A stretch of 64,000 nucleotides of DNA from Spirometra erinaceieuropaei (lineage: Eukaryota > Platyhelminthes > Cestoda > Diphyllobothriidea > Diphyllobothriidae). The notes beneath the pieces were generated by a model that was not told where the DNA came from, ran no database searches, and saw nothing but the letters and a program-made list of their open reading frames with translations. A program made the translations under genes and the position numbers. The stretch covers positions 878,543-942,542 of the forward strand of contig CACRXP010000182.1 in NCBI GenBank assembly GCA_902702965.1. Reading direction: 5' to 3'. Positions 11,390 through 23,310 of the stretch are shown here, in pieces (position 1 is the stretch's first letter; every line of letters starts with the position of its first letter).

Positions 11390-14330
11390 TCTTCATCTAA
11401 AAGGGCATCTAAGCCATGGAGTAAGTTGCAAGAATGGTAATACCGACAAAGATGCCATTGTAAGTTGCGAGAGTTAAAGAGTGTACCGTGCTATAAAACA
11501 CTCAGCACTTCACCAAGGCAGTGGAGAGGTCTGCCCCGCCATCATAAAATGTCCTACAAAGGCCACAAAGGAGCAATCATATCGGCGGAATGTTTGAAAG
11601 CAGAAATTAGTAAGATTACGAGTCAGTCTAATGTGCATCACAAACTAGTTTAGTCAGTCGTGTATTTGAAGCACAGACTGTAGTACCCCTCAGTATTTAA
11701 AGCGCATTTGGCCAACTTGTCAAAGTTAACATCTCCGACTCCAAATACTGATAACACTTATACTTGTGTTTGGTTTCTTCCGAGCTCCTAACACCACAGG
11801 ACGTAAATGGACACGTCAGTTATGCCGTTGTACCATCTAGTTTACCGCTTTGTGACGAATAATCTGTCGGCGATATGTAGCAGCACCCGGATCTGGGATA
11901 CCCCGTATTACTGGTGGTCTTGTGCTAGACTACAGGCTTAGTTGGATATGTGCCAGGATTAGTGCTAAAACCGGGGAAAAGGTATTCTCCCGAATTCGAC
12001 TCTAGGCCTCCAAATATATGAGAGGCAAATACCCGGGTCCAACCGATAACTGTTACGTATTCAACTTAAGAGTCGTCATCAGCACGTGCTTCCTAAATGC
12101 CGGCTCCAGTGTGCTTAAGGTTTCTGCCGTTTATCAATAAGATCAATGAGTACTTAATGCCAACGTTCTATCCTCTTGGGCTACCCCGTTCGTCCTCAAA
12201 CATCTGCTCGATTTCTGACTACTATCTGGCCACAGGAGTGCTTAAACTTTAAAAATAAACTAAAAATATTTTCCCTACCGAATTCTTACAAATATTTTCA
12301 AGGCAAATACAAACCTCCTAACGCATTTCAGTCTAATTAGTTACTTGCACTGCATATTCTGTTACATGTGACTCTGTAAACATCAAGAGATATTCGAGAT
12401 TAAAACCCAAAAGCTTTACGAAAACTGAAGTTTATGCGCTAATTGTGAATCCACAAACGCTTTTTCCAGGGATATACGATCTTCGCATGTAAGGTAACAA
12501 GATGCTGAAGCAAATTTCGGAGAAAGTGATGGTTTAGGATGGATTGCTTTACATTTAAACATATGCAGTCTCATTAACGATTTTTGCGTCCCACTTGATA
12601 TTTTTGTCAGTTTTGCAAATCAAATTACAGCTGTCAGTGAATCGATTCAAGTTTTCAAAGAAAAAAACGTACTCATGGCGCCGAAAAAGATGAAAGCTAT
12701 TGGAAGAGAAATGCAAGGCTCAATGAAACTTAAAACTCAATTTAATTTAATTAGGTGGAACTACTAATTCCAAATTACAGGGACTTGTCGGGGATAGTTA
12801 TTACAGCAATAGAAAGAGAAACAATTGTGTGGTTACTTTATGAAACAACTTATAGTTCTATCCGCAGAATATAAGGGATATTTCGAAATTTAGAAGCATC
12901 ATATAATAAATTCTAAAAAGGATGTATTTCGTTTCACGGAGGGAAGAGCAAACTACAAACTTTTCCTCCTAATTTACAGACAAGGCTTTCACGGATGGCT
13001 TAGTGGCAGTAATTAGATAGTTTAGTTGAAACTCAAAGCTGCTGCGTCGTCTGCGATATTTTTTGATTGAGGTGCCGCGTTTGCATCGGCAATAACAGTA
13101 ATCTAGAAAAGGATCTATTATTTTGTCGCTGAACTGTGAAAATACATTACAAAGCAATCCTAAAACCCAGTGAAGACGCTTAATATTGTTTCATATAGCA
13201 AGATTCACAATAGCAAAAATCGCTCACTGATTATGAACAGCACCAGAGAGCTGATACTAAAAAGGACTTTCAGTATTGGATTTGCAGTGAGCCCTCCCAT
13301 CTTGGATTCTGCGGCAGTAGATTTCCAAATTTGTGTGTCTATTTATAGTATATGTCAGCGGTGCATACGTTTTTTTCGTGAAAATGTTAGTAGAAACGGG
13401 CGCATTTCTTAGGGTCACGCAACTGGCGCATTGAAGTCTTGTTAGCAGGTTGTTGCGTGTTTAATTCTGAAGACAAGGCTTCCTCCACTTGACCCCAATA
13501 TCATGCACAAAAGGCGCATGAACTGCCTGGATTCTTCTGCAATGCTTGCTCGTAACAGCTTCCTCCAAGCCAGGCATATACCCTATTTCCTTACAAGTTA
13601 TCCTCATGCATCTCATTTAGAGATTGCGTTTAAAGAGGCAGCGGATAAAGTTATTGTCTTATTATTACACTGAATCCAAAGATGTCCGATAAAGCCATTC
13701 CGTGCGCGGAATGTCTGTTGAAAACGGCAATAAAATGGTGGGAATTAGGTTTTACGTTTGTGTTCCAGCGGCGCTGAAAACTTGCGAGCCGTCCTTTTGG
13801 CTTCCACATGGACGGACTGGCTGGCTACTTATACTAGTGCTCCAGACTTTACAGCTGTTATCTGGGCCATTTTTATCCTGGGCAAGGTATTTCCACATCT
13901 CGCAGTTGATTTGTAGACCCTTGAGGAGGAGGGGCGGATGGCATCATGGTAGTGTCGCCCTCTTTCTTTTGTCGGCCAGCAACCGTCACGGCGTCTCCCT
14001 AGAAGGGTCGGTTGTGTGAGCGTCCATTACCTGTCCTCGCGATGTGGGCACACCAATGCACACATTCTTGTCTCAGCATGCCTACGGCTTGCTCCACGAC
14101 TTCCATTTCGGTTATCCTCCTCTGCAATCTCTGATCTGATATTTCCCGAATACAGTTGAGACGAATGTAGTTCATTTTCCTGAATTGTTTGCAGTGGGCG
14201 ATCCATGCCTTCGCCCCGTGCGGTAAGATCTCCACCAGGAATATCGTCCGTATATTTTGAATTTACTATCGAAGCGAGGTCCGAGACAGTTACAGGCCGA
14301 GGTCTACAGTCAAACGAATACCCTACTGGC
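11390..14330. other. Left part of unit B: no gene recognised
   Basis: Homologous to 505-3,180 and 23,322-25,690. A frame at 11,465-11,653 (LRELKSVPCYKTLSTS, then SYKGHKGAIISAE) is a partial counterpart of the open frame at 23,262-23,768 in unit C. From 13,620 to 14,330 the sequence departs from units A and C and I cannot assign it. Confidence 0.55.
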
Positions 14331-14339
14331 TTTGGAGAT

Positions 14340-15105
14340 TTTGATCGCATGGAGCGAGAAATGATGCATGAAATTCAACGTCAAAAGTGTGTAGCAATGC
14401 CCATAGTATCAGCAAGGCGAAGAAAGAATGCATCCTCACGAAATTATCTCCTGAGCAATCAACCACTTAAAACGGTAGATGTGCAAAAAGATTTCGGCGT
14501 GTTCATTAAAGACGATCCTAACTTCACCACGCAGTGTTCTAAAGTCGCAGCGCGGAAATGTCAGTCATGAGTGCGATACGACGAACGTTTGTTAACTTGA
14601 ATGCATATGTCTCTGGCAAGGTAAATGGGCAGTTATTCGGCCGCACTTGGAATATGTGGTACAGGCTTGGCGGCCGTGGCTTCGGAAGGATATAGATATT
14701 CTCGAAGTTGTACAGCGGCGTGCTGCAATGGCTGCTCATTAACACCAAAAGTGTACGTACAATCAGCGCCTGACGGCCATGAACACCTATCCCCTTCACT
14801 ACAGGCAGTACAGAGGTGACCTCATAGCAACGTTTTAGTTGCTAAATGGACTTGATCTGGATGTCGTTCGGGATACGCTTTTTGAAATGGCGTCCTAATC
14901 TTATCACAGACGACACGATTACCAGCTTAAAAAAGGAACTGTGTCACAGAAATCGACATTCCTATTTTTATCACAGAGGGTCATTAGGCAATGGAGTTCT
15001 TTTTAGACATACGTTGTTAATTCCTCTACCATGAATGTGTTCAAGAGACAACTGGGAAATCACCCGCTGAAAATGCAACCCGGACTGCCGAGGTCCCGAT
15101 CTAGA
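14340..15105 (+). mobile_element. CR1-like retrotransposon fragment, heavily decayed
   Basis: A frame up to 14,570 reads NQPLKTVDVQKDFGVFIKDD and TTQCSKVAARK, matching the region just after the RT thumb in the copies at 9,481 and 31,877 (QKDLGVWI, TQCCKAAKAA). In shifted frames it continues with [12 protein letters not shown] (near 14,570), YRQYRGDLIATF (near 14,810) and VFKRQLGNH (near 15,035). Several frameshifts and stops make it a pseudogene. Confidence 0.7.
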
Positions 15106-15109
15106 GGAT

Positions 15110-16140
15110 TACGTAAATGACTATAAACATGCTACTAACATGATTTTAACAGATCCTTTTTTGTGCGTTAAACTTGACCCACGTGGAAATTTTCACAGTG
15201 CGAATGCAGTGAACAATTTCTTTGCAATTATTTCGCAAATATCATGCGTTTTTCGCATCTATGTTCCACTATAAGACTTATGTATTCTGCACACTAAAAC
15301 TGCATGCAAAATTTAGCAAGTTAACTATTTTTCTTTACACATGTACCGTCTAAAGTTAGTTCTCAGGGCTTCTGTCGTTTACTCCGGATATACTGACTGC
15401 TAGTGCTGACTAGGAAGTGGAATTTATACACCAATGCGTGTCTAGTTTTATTCGCGTTAGTCCTAGGCGCGGCCTGATCCTTCGTTGGTGCTGGTTAGTA
15501 TCTGAACTCCGTTTCGTCTGCGTTGATGGCTAACACGAAATGTTCGCATCCGAAGACGAATATGTCTATGTTTCTTTGCATAGCTGCTGTTGTTGGGACA
15601 TTAAGGGCAGATTCGAGTCCCTAAAACGGGCCAGGAGGCAGATGCGCTGAAACAAAACGGGGGTGGGGTTAGGTCATTGTCCAGCATGCGCTATCGGGGA
15701 TGGGCAACCATAACAAATGCCAACACTGGGATATGGCGGCACACTCAGCTGTCGATTCACCCCGCGCCACTGGGATTAGTGTCATCCTCTATTTCCTTGA
15801 TGTTTAAAATCCTGCCCAGAGGCCGTTGTGGAGCCGTGTGTGTGGTGGTACGTCTAAGTGGGGGTTTACCCCGTGCCACTCACGTCCCCCCCCCGCCTCC
15901 GGTTTTATGGACTCTATCTTGACACCAGAGGGTGCGGCAGATACTGCGCAAATCCACTGGCGCTGTTGAATAGTTCGCACGCAAGCTACCGTCGAACACA
16001 CGGTAGGAATCGTCGGTCAAGACGGTCGAACCGTCAACAGTAGAGTCACCCGCGAAGAGGGGGTTAAGGATAAGGTCAAGGCGCGTAAATCAGTTTCAAA
16101 GATAAGTGAAGCTTTGCCTGTGCTTGTATATTCTTCGGCA
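15110..16140. other. Unit B intergenic, with a GC-rich repeat at about 15,660-16,020
   Basis: The stretch 15,465-15,545 matches 4,485-4,565 of unit A. The part 15,660-16,020 is GC-rich, has a poly-C run at about 15,888, and loosely resembles 47,520-47,800 and 48,320-48,440 (shared wording around 'TTCGCACGCAAGCTACCGTC'). It may be a dispersed repeat. No gene is seen. Confidence 0.4.
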
Positions 16141-16144
16141 ACTC

Positions 16145-16170
16145 ATATATATATATATATATATATATAT
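16145..16170. repeat. (AT)n microsatellite
   Basis: Thirteen AT dinucleotide units, uninterrupted. Confidence 0.9.
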
Positions 16171-17689
16171 TTCCTTTTCTTAAAATGCATTATACTGCTG
16201 CGCACAATCTTTGTCAGCCCAGTTTGAAAGTCTTACAAATTAGTTGCATTTTGCGTAGCAATTACATATTACATCCTGACGTGACCGTATTTCCTATTGG
16301 CTCTGGCAAATTAACTGCAGTATTTATTTTTTAAGAATATAGTTGTTAATAACAAACGTTTCGATCCTTGCCAGGAAAGTCTTTTTTGCATTTTTCTAAT
16401 GCTCCGAAAGAGACGTGTGAAAAAATCAAAACCTACCAGATACCCCATTACCTCGGAGTACGAAAATCTTGTCCCGAAAAGCTATCCTTAGCAACCTCAA
16501 AATAGGGTGAACTCGACCACTTCATCGGTCCATATTGAACTTCTTAACCCTTCGATAGCTCAAAAATACGAATCTACTTGTGGTAACGTAAAATCAGCTA
16601 AAAGATTCCAAATCAGATAATATTTGACGATAGAGCGAGCTGTCGAACAAGCGCTTGAAGTGATTGGGCTAATAAGCTGAGGATATGAGAAGCGAATAAA
16701 ATGCAAGCATATTTTCACACTGCATATCTGCTAATGACGTGCGCATTTGCTTATACAAAGCTTTGCGCTCGAGATGCAGAGTCACGCACGCTAAGAGATT
16801 GTGTTCGCTCAATCGTAATGCCCTGACATCAGTTATTTCCCCTTTTTGTTAATTGTCAACTTCATTTGGTTGAAAAAGGAGATAACATGAGTAGTCTGCC
16901 GTAAGTGACATTGGATAGCTGCCCTGCCTCGCACTGGCGCAGAGAAAATTCAAAAATTTAAAGATGTCGGCAGCCAACGCTGAAATGACGTTCCTCGTTT
17001 TCATAATGAACAAGTTTTATTCAACGCCTTTAGAGGCCTCACCACGTCCTAGCATAGACTCCGTGCGCAAAGAACATGACTCAACTCAACAATGCGTCTT
17101 TTATACATACATCCCTGCCTAATCCACCGGCAAATGTTAGTAAACAAATGCGACTTCGTGTATCAGAGTGCAATTTTAGCCTCCTGACAATAGATAAAAT
17201 AAGTGTTTTAAAGAAAAATTGCCGTACACTTTCGCCTGTCGCCACTCCCCTCCCAAAGCATCACGCATTTCAGCTACCCCCTGAGTTTAAATCGAAGTTG
17301 TTAAAGCAAGTTTGCCAATATCCCTGCGTATGCATGGCATTTCGGTTTCAACCGAGGCAGTGTGACCCCCACCTGACAACTACTTCCATTCACGATCGTA
17401 TTTCCAGTGTAGCCCTCATAGAAATGTCCCTGCTGCTTTAGACAGCTTACCGGATCCTCACTGTCATCCTGGCGGGAATACGATGCGGTGTCTTACCCTT
17501 AGATTTCATCTAAAAACGCAGGTAACTACTAGTAGTACTCAGTATTCCTGCCCGTCATTTCCTTCCCCGATATGCGACTCCTCTTTAACCACATCGGAGG
17601 CTTTAGATGATACTAAATCTATAAAAATCGAACAGAAGTATCCGATCCCTACGTCCTGTGAAAATTCAACCACTGGATGTCCTAGCTCC

Positions 17690-18060
17690 AGTACTTTACA
17701 AACAGACTATTGGCCCCCTTAAACCTCTCCTTCCAAATGTCAAATCTTTAGTAAATAAAATGCCCTTGTCTTAGACTATGATGTCCGTTCAAAGTCCAGA
17801 TATTGTTATGGCAACAGAGGCATGGATAAAACCTTCAACAGCTGACTCCGAACTCTGTCTTCTAGGCTACTCTTACATTTGAAATAATCGTCAGGACAGC
17901 CGTGGTGAACGAACCTAAACTTATGTTAGGCAGATGCTTTGATTTCTGCCGCTGGACCTCCCAAGCTTTTCCCCGGTAAATCTCGCATAAGCCTGCTCGA
18001 AAGGCAAACAAATCGACTGGATCTACTCAACAAAACAGTTTACCTACTTCAGGTGTTCGT
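17690..18060 (+). mobile_element. Non-LTR retrotransposon endonuclease remnant (unit B)
   Basis: Broken frames read NVKSLVNKMPLS, SPDIVMATEAWIKPS and DSELCLLGYSYI, which correspond to the first third of the apurinic-type endonuclease domain of CR1/Jockey-like elements (the VTETWL motif and the following LPGYS loop). It is better preserved than the counterpart at 7,440 in unit A but still has stops. No RT from the same copy is visible downstream. Confidence 0.55.
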
Positions 18061-19141
18061 ACAGCAAAAGCGAATTCGTAAACTTAGCATGGCTTCTTCA
18101 CAGGGTATGCGGTACATGCAACAGCGAAGATCAATTTAATTCCCTCTGATCGTTTTACTGCGTATTCTATCACGACATTTTACCTATCATTTGAAATGAA
18201 CCATCAGTGCAATACACGTCTTCCGATGCGACTATTACTTTTCTCGTTCTAAGCACAAATATTGGAATTTTCAGTGTGCAAATTCCAGTGCTTTGTGCTA
18301 TTTCTTCACAGCAAAATAATGAAATCGGAGCAGCACTTTGTCTCCAAAACGTACATTCCGTTTCGAGAGAAATCAGAGGTCTTTAAATCTTTTCCGATTA
18401 ATCATCGTTCGAATCGATGTTCACACTGGGTGCGAGCTTGCCTGCAATCGCTCTAGGGGTATTTATAATTAAGGTAAAATTCACAAGCCGGCGACTCATG
18501 TAAATCAAAGTAACAAAGCTAACATGAAACCCTGCATAAAGCAACATCAGCCTCTAGTGTAATACGACTAAATACTCGCCATTTACACAATTTCCATCTT
18601 TTTTGGGGGGACATTTTGTGGTTTCTTTGCATTACAATCTACTGTATTTTGCTTATAACTTAACTGTTTCCAGAAAATGTTTATCCTGTAAACAATTAGC
18701 GTACTTCATGGGTAGGATTGCGACTACACGTTTTTGAGGATAAACGTGACTATTTTTTAAATCAAAGATGTTAGGCCTTGGGTATTACGAAGCACTCTCA
18801 TCAAAAATGTACAAGAAATTAGGGCACTACGATCAAGACCCTGGTAGACGGCATGGACCATTATTTTTACACCGGCCTTCGGAATAGCCAAACTATTTCG
18901 CTAAGAATTTTCTGAGATGGAAAATCACCTTTTTCTAGCCATCAGAACATCTTTCATTTTGTATTATAATCTAACTGACAAAACATTGCATTTTAGTGGC
19001 TCATTGGGAGTAATTTTGCTGTCTAGGAAACGACCTTTTTGTCGTTCTGGTAAGCTTTTTATTAGCAGTTTGAAGCACTTTTGCCACCTTCGATCAAAAG
19101 ATGGATTTAAAATTGAAATATTTCTGTTGCTATTAGAGGTA

Positions 19142-20015
19142 CAGTACCTGTGCTAACTCATGAAATGCCGAGGTCAAAATTATAGTGGACAATGTAGCGT
19201 ATTTTTGGTGTCGTTATTTGTGTTTATTTAGTTGAAATAAGGACGAAAAGACCGTTTTCTGAAGGAAAGTTTGATACGGATCTGTATATTAAATAGAAAA
19301 CGGGCCGGATTAAGGCGGAATCGGAGGATTCCTGATATTCAAGCAGTTTCCTACGCTATTAAAGCTTTCGGATGGAAATTCTTTATGTAACCTTATTAAT
19401 CTGTTTAAGAAGATTAATAAAAGGACGAAATTTTTTAATAAACTTTCGAACAAAAAGAAAAAATTAAATTTCAATATCAACAAAATCAGGGAAATGCAGA
19501 TAAATTATTTCTTATTGTGTTCAGGAAATAACGTGCGATTCTTTATCTAAAAATTCTATTTTACAAATTCGTAAAGTTTTATGTTTCAAAATACCGAAAT
19601 AAAAAAGTTTATCAGTGTGATTGTTTTACCAGACTGAAAATGCGTGTCGTAAACGAATAGATATTGAGTTCGCGCGACATGCCGTCACTTTGCTCTGCCA
19701 CGCCAAACGATAATTATGTCTAAACAATACTTATCCGAAGTTGACTTCCAGCGCATTCGAAAATTAGCGGCGGAGGGAATGCCGCGTGAGTCGTTAGCTA
19801 GTATTTTCAATATTAGCAAGGTCACTCTGTGGCGCATTATTAATGATAAAACTGTTCCTAGAAATAAGATAGGGGGACCAAAACGGTCCACAAGTAAGCA
19901 AGGCGACGTTTATTTTCCGCTATCAGACTTTGGGAGCCGTAGTGTTTGCCGATTTTGCGTTAAAGTCGTTAACCTGTGTTAATTCGTGACATTTCATGAG
20001 TTAGCACAGGTACTG
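19142..20015. mobile_element. Tc1/mariner-like TIR transposon T1, non-autonomous (874 bp)
   Basis: The two ends are a perfect inverted repeat of 26 bp beginning CAGTACCTGTGCTAACTCAT. It is flanked on both sides by TA (19,140-19,141 and 20,016-20,017), the target duplication of Tc1/mariner transposons. Unit A has no insertion at this site (about 8,828). The element carries one short frame with a helix-turn-helix (19,716-19,982) and no room for a DDE/D catalytic domain, so it would depend on a transposase made elsewhere. The tip motif CTAACTCATGAAATG is shared with the long palindromic element at 26,623. Confidence 0.88.
19716..19982 (+). CDS. Truncated transposase: N-terminal helix-turn-helix protein in T1
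   Basis: An 88-codon frame from ATG 19,716 to a stop at 19,980-19,982. Residues 6-40 (SEVDFQRIRKLAAEG, then SLASIFNISKVTLWRIIND) look like the first helix-turn-helix of Tc1/mariner or resolvase-type recombinases: a helix, an 'AxxFNIS' turn and a recognition helix. The basic stretch RNKIGGPKRSTSKQG could be the linker to a second DNA-binding subdomain. The protein ends beside the right inverted repeat, so the catalytic domain is missing. It may be a deletion derivative; a DNA-binding-only product could act as a repressor, but that is speculation. Confidence 0.6.
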   Translation: MSKQYLSEVDFQRIRKLAAEGMPRESLASIFNISKVTLWRIINDKTVPRNKIGGPKRSTSKQGDVYFPLSDFGSRSVCRFCVKVVNLC

Positions 20016-20017
20016 TA

Positions 20018-20412
20018 TATACGCAGTATGCTATTACAGACAAAGATAAAGTGACTGGAATGGCCATTTCTGGCTTATTAGCCGTCGTCGGCCAATCATA
20101 CCCAACCCCGAAGTGTGGAACACCCGAGGCTCGAACTCGCGACCTGTTAGTTAGAAGTCAACGCCTGTAGACACTGTACCACCAGCCCGTTGCCCTGTCG
20201 GTTTTCGATCGGGAATATACAATGGTAGGGGACGCACAGCGATCGTTCTTACTGAAGTCACTCGTTCCGTTGTGCCTTATGGGCGAGTTCGAGCCTCGGG
20301 TGTTCCACACTTCGGGGTTGGGTATGACTGGCTGACGACGGCTAATAAGCAAGAAATGGCCATTCGAAGTCTCCCTTGTCTTTGTCGGTAATAACATGCC
20401 GCATATATATAA
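20018..20412. mobile_element. SINE/retrozyme-like fold-back S2
   Basis: Two copies of the S element joined head to head. The minus-strand arm (about 20,018-20,290) contains, reading leftwards, the CCTACCATTGTATATTCCC block, a tRNA-like A and B box region and the hammerhead-like block. The plus-strand arm (about 20,283-20,412) restarts at GAGTTCGAGCCTCGGG and repeats B box, hammerhead-like block and the TTTGTCGGTAATAACATG end. Both outer ends run into TATATA. It abuts transposon T1 directly on the left. The whole arrangement, including the right flank, recurs at 63,187-64,000. Confidence 0.75.
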
Positions 20413-20830
20413 TGGCATTTGAGCAATCAGAATGGCCCATCGAACAAGATACTTTGCCATTCTTTTAAGTTTTGGAAGTCTATTGGTGATGATGTCAAAG
20501 TATTTAGGGAGTCCTTTGTTTTTTAGCCAAAGAAACGGCGTAGGTGGTTTTCCGTAGTTCTGTGCCATTCGTTAGTTTCTCCTGAGAAGTAATTAGAGTT
20601 CACTTTAACAAATTCACTGACTACCAGAAGCTTAATTTAATTGGAACACCTGTTCGTCTGCGGAAGGCACATACACATAAAATACCCCCATGCGAGGGAC
20701 GAGACATTCAGTCTGCTTGCCGTGCAATGTGTCTTGCCATTCTATTGCTTTGCAGGACCGACGGTGATATTGTGATCGTATGCTCTAAGATTTGTTTCAG
20801 GGTGACTGTGTGGGGACGATGATTCGTTTC
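20413..20830. repeat. Dispersed repeat shared with 63,588-64,000
   Basis: Starting at GAGCAATCAGAATGGCCCAT, this stretch matches 63,595-64,000 nearly base for base, with few mismatches, to the end of the window. No protein family is recognised in it. A minus-strand frame of 130 codons is open in the other copy but broken here. Confidence 0.8.
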
Positions 20831-21830
20831 GCAGTCGGTGGGTGTAGCCGCAAGGCTTCTCTGTCCCCCCTCAGTGTCTGCGACCATTTCATTCCAACAA
20901 GCTCAACTGACCTGACCAAGTCAGCGCTATTAAACTTAGTAAGCCAGAGAGAGGTCCAAATGCCGACTGCTGGATACTGATTCCCGATAATCGGGTCTGC
21001 AGAAAGTCAGCTAATGCCAACAAATTTAAAATTAAATGAAACATCCAGCCCCTATTTTCAGCTATTTTGCGGCAACAGGGTTCTTTACACGCCCTTCTCT
21101 TCGGAGATCTACATTAGGCGCAATTGTCCAGTTGAGTGACTTGTTTTCAGCCCGTATTTTCAAAATATCAGAATACCAAAAAACGCGCAATTAAGCGTGC
21201 ACGTGAGGGAATGACATCGGGTTTTTACATTCCAGAAGCTAAAATCGTCAGGTTATTTAAGTAACTAATCAGAAACGGTCACAATCTAACAGTTAGTAAA
21301 CCCTCTGCGCCAGGTCATCATCGGTGAGAATGGAAATCTGAACCTCAAGGGCAAAATAACCCGTCCGTATTACCTCTCACAGTCGAACCAGGTCGATAAA
21401 CGAAATTCTCAAATGTTTTCCACAAAGCTCGATGCCGACTAACAAGAGGCGAGTTCGTAGTGGAGTCGTGAAATGTGTGGCGTCCAAATCTCTCTGACCC
21501 GTCGTCCTATCCACAACTGTCTCCGCCTGCAGGGACGGTATACGAGCCTTCTTTTCATCGGTAAATACCTCACTTTGTGAGCATTTACAAATGCTGTCTG
21601 TGAAGTGGTGCGTTATCATTCTGAGTTATAAACTAAGCACATACAGTAGTGAACCTACTTCGGCGTCGGGTGCAACTCTGCGCTTCTCTCTTGACGATAT
21701 TTGCACATACGTACTAGTAGCAGTCTTCTAGCTAACATTCTGAGACCCTACGGGATGCCCCATAGTACCTGGTGAAACGCTGAAGCCGGAAGGTTTTCGG
21801 TCAGTCCCAGCAATCCAAGCGTAGGTGCGT
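20831..21830. other. Inserted sequence of unknown nature in unit B
   Basis: Absent from unit A. It probably continues the repeat shared with the right edge of the window, but the second copy is cut off there. No gene, RNA or transposon end is recognised. Confidence 0.4.
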
Positions 21831-22947
21831 TTTGGCTAAAGCGGCCTACGCAAGCTCGCCAAGCGTTTGTTTCTGGCAAATATTGCCACTGTTTAGAATA
21901 CGGTAGATTTTAGCTTGTCCAGCGAATGTATGTGGTATCAGAAAATATCTTTACTAGGTTCGGGACTATATCCGGTATTTAGTCAGTAATATTATCCAGC
22001 CGTAGGAGAATATGAAATTTAATTATCTGACTGAGCAACCCTTTCTTCCGACGATTTCTGGATTTCATCTGGTCAATTATCTTAACATGACTTATTCCAA
22101 CTTCCAATTTAAACTGTATGAAATACAAAGACCACATATCGCGCTTATCGACATTGCATAAAATGAATAATAGATTTCAAGATTATATCTCCTTTTGTGT
22201 TCACTGTGCAATCACTGCAATCTCCATTAAAGTTCAAATAAAAATCGGGAACTGTTTGTCAGCTATTTACTTTGAAAACAAGTTTTGATGTAGAAAATAA
22301 ATGTATATACATTGAGTATACACGGAAACATAATTCTCCTTTCCAATTAATTACTGAAATGAAGTAAATAAAAACCAAAATGGTTTAAAAAGCCCAAGTC
22401 ATGTTAGTCAGGCGGCGCCCGTGCTCTGAAATAAGAAAGAAATTCATTTTTTTTTACAAAACGAATGTAAAACGGTTAAATATACACTTATGTATCACTA
22501 TTATCTGCAACTTCAAGAAAACGTTCTGTTTTATTCCGCCGGAATGATTAACTAAGACGCGTTGTACATTATTTCAAAATAATCTTCTATGCCCTGTATG
22601 AGGTAAGCTCAACTCCGTCCAGGCAGTGGCTTTTTAAGTCACTATTCAATGATTTTTTTCTCATTGGAAATTATTATTCATAGATATAACACGACTGATA
22701 AGCATACTTTAAGCATTCATTTTTAACTATTTGTCTCTTACATTCCGCTTCAGCTTACCTTGCATATATATTGATGTCTGCAAGTAAAAATAAGAATGTG
22801 AGTAACTAGTGTATTCTCGCTACTCAAACACTGCCATTTGGTGCACGTCTAGAAGGTTCCAGGCGCCTGCCAAATTCAGTCGACCTCTGTAAAACCACGT
22901 TTTTTCCATAATTGTGGGTCGTATACAATTTGATGGTACAACATGAT

Positions 22948-23310
22948 TTAACTAACATGTTGAAAACAAAAACTGAATTCAATTCTTGGCAGAGTAGACT
23001 TCTTAACTTTTAGTTGATGAACCACCGAATTAAGAATAAATATAATAAATACGCTCACTAGAGCAATAACCACAACGACAGTGAAGTGACATGTTTTCTG
23101 GTAACATTTAACACTTCGTTGAGTGTATGATTGTGATTTTTGGAGAGAAAATGTCTCCATGGAGGTCATGGAGGCAGCAGGCCTTTTTTGCCTTGAGTTG
23201 TCCCAAACAGCCCTTAAAAGGCGATTTACTTTGTCTAGACCGCCATCGAATTCCTTGATGCATGACTGTGCCTCAGATTTTATTTCATTTCTTCGCTTTT
23301 GATTTTCCAC
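22948..23310 (-). CDS. Hypothetical small membrane protein, uncertain
   Basis: A 120-codon minus-strand frame at the B/C boundary. The first 70 residues are charged and polar (MENQKRRNEIKSEAQS, then LDKVNRLLRAVWDNSRQK). About 24 hydrophobic residues follow (TVVVVIALVSVFIIFILN), a convincing membrane segment, and then a short basic tail. The A/B boundary (about 11,250-11,400) lacks roughly 200 bp including the membrane segment, so there is no second copy to test for constraint. No family is recognised. Chance frames over T-rich DNA often look hydrophobic, so this may not be a gene. Confidence 0.2.
   Translation of the reverse strand: MENQKRRNEIKSEAQSCIKEFDGGLDKVNRLLRAVWDNSRQKRPAASMTSMETFSLQKSQSYTQRSVKCYQKTCHFTVVVVIALVSVFIIFILNSVVHQLKVKKSTLPRIEFSFCFQHVS

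Larger units (their letters stand above)
505..11390. repeat. Large tandem repeat unit A
   Basis: This is the first of three collinear units. Anchors shared with unit B are: 505 with 11,391 (CTTCATCTA block); 2,890-2,990 with 13,290-13,390; 4,490-4,560 with 15,470-15,545; 5,480-5,720 with 16,510-16,710; 6,000-6,070 with 17,010-17,070; 7,950-8,130 with 18,240-18,440; 8,560-8,640 with 18,870-18,930; 8,840-9,060 with 21,830-22,070; 10,770-11,330 with 22,520-23,250. Copies look diverged by very roughly a fifth by eye. Insertions private to A include a PLE (4,600-5,500), a SINE-like element (about 7,003-7,368) and a CR1 piece (9,481-10,770). Apart from remnants listed separately, no host gene is recognisable in it. 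Confidence 0.75.
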
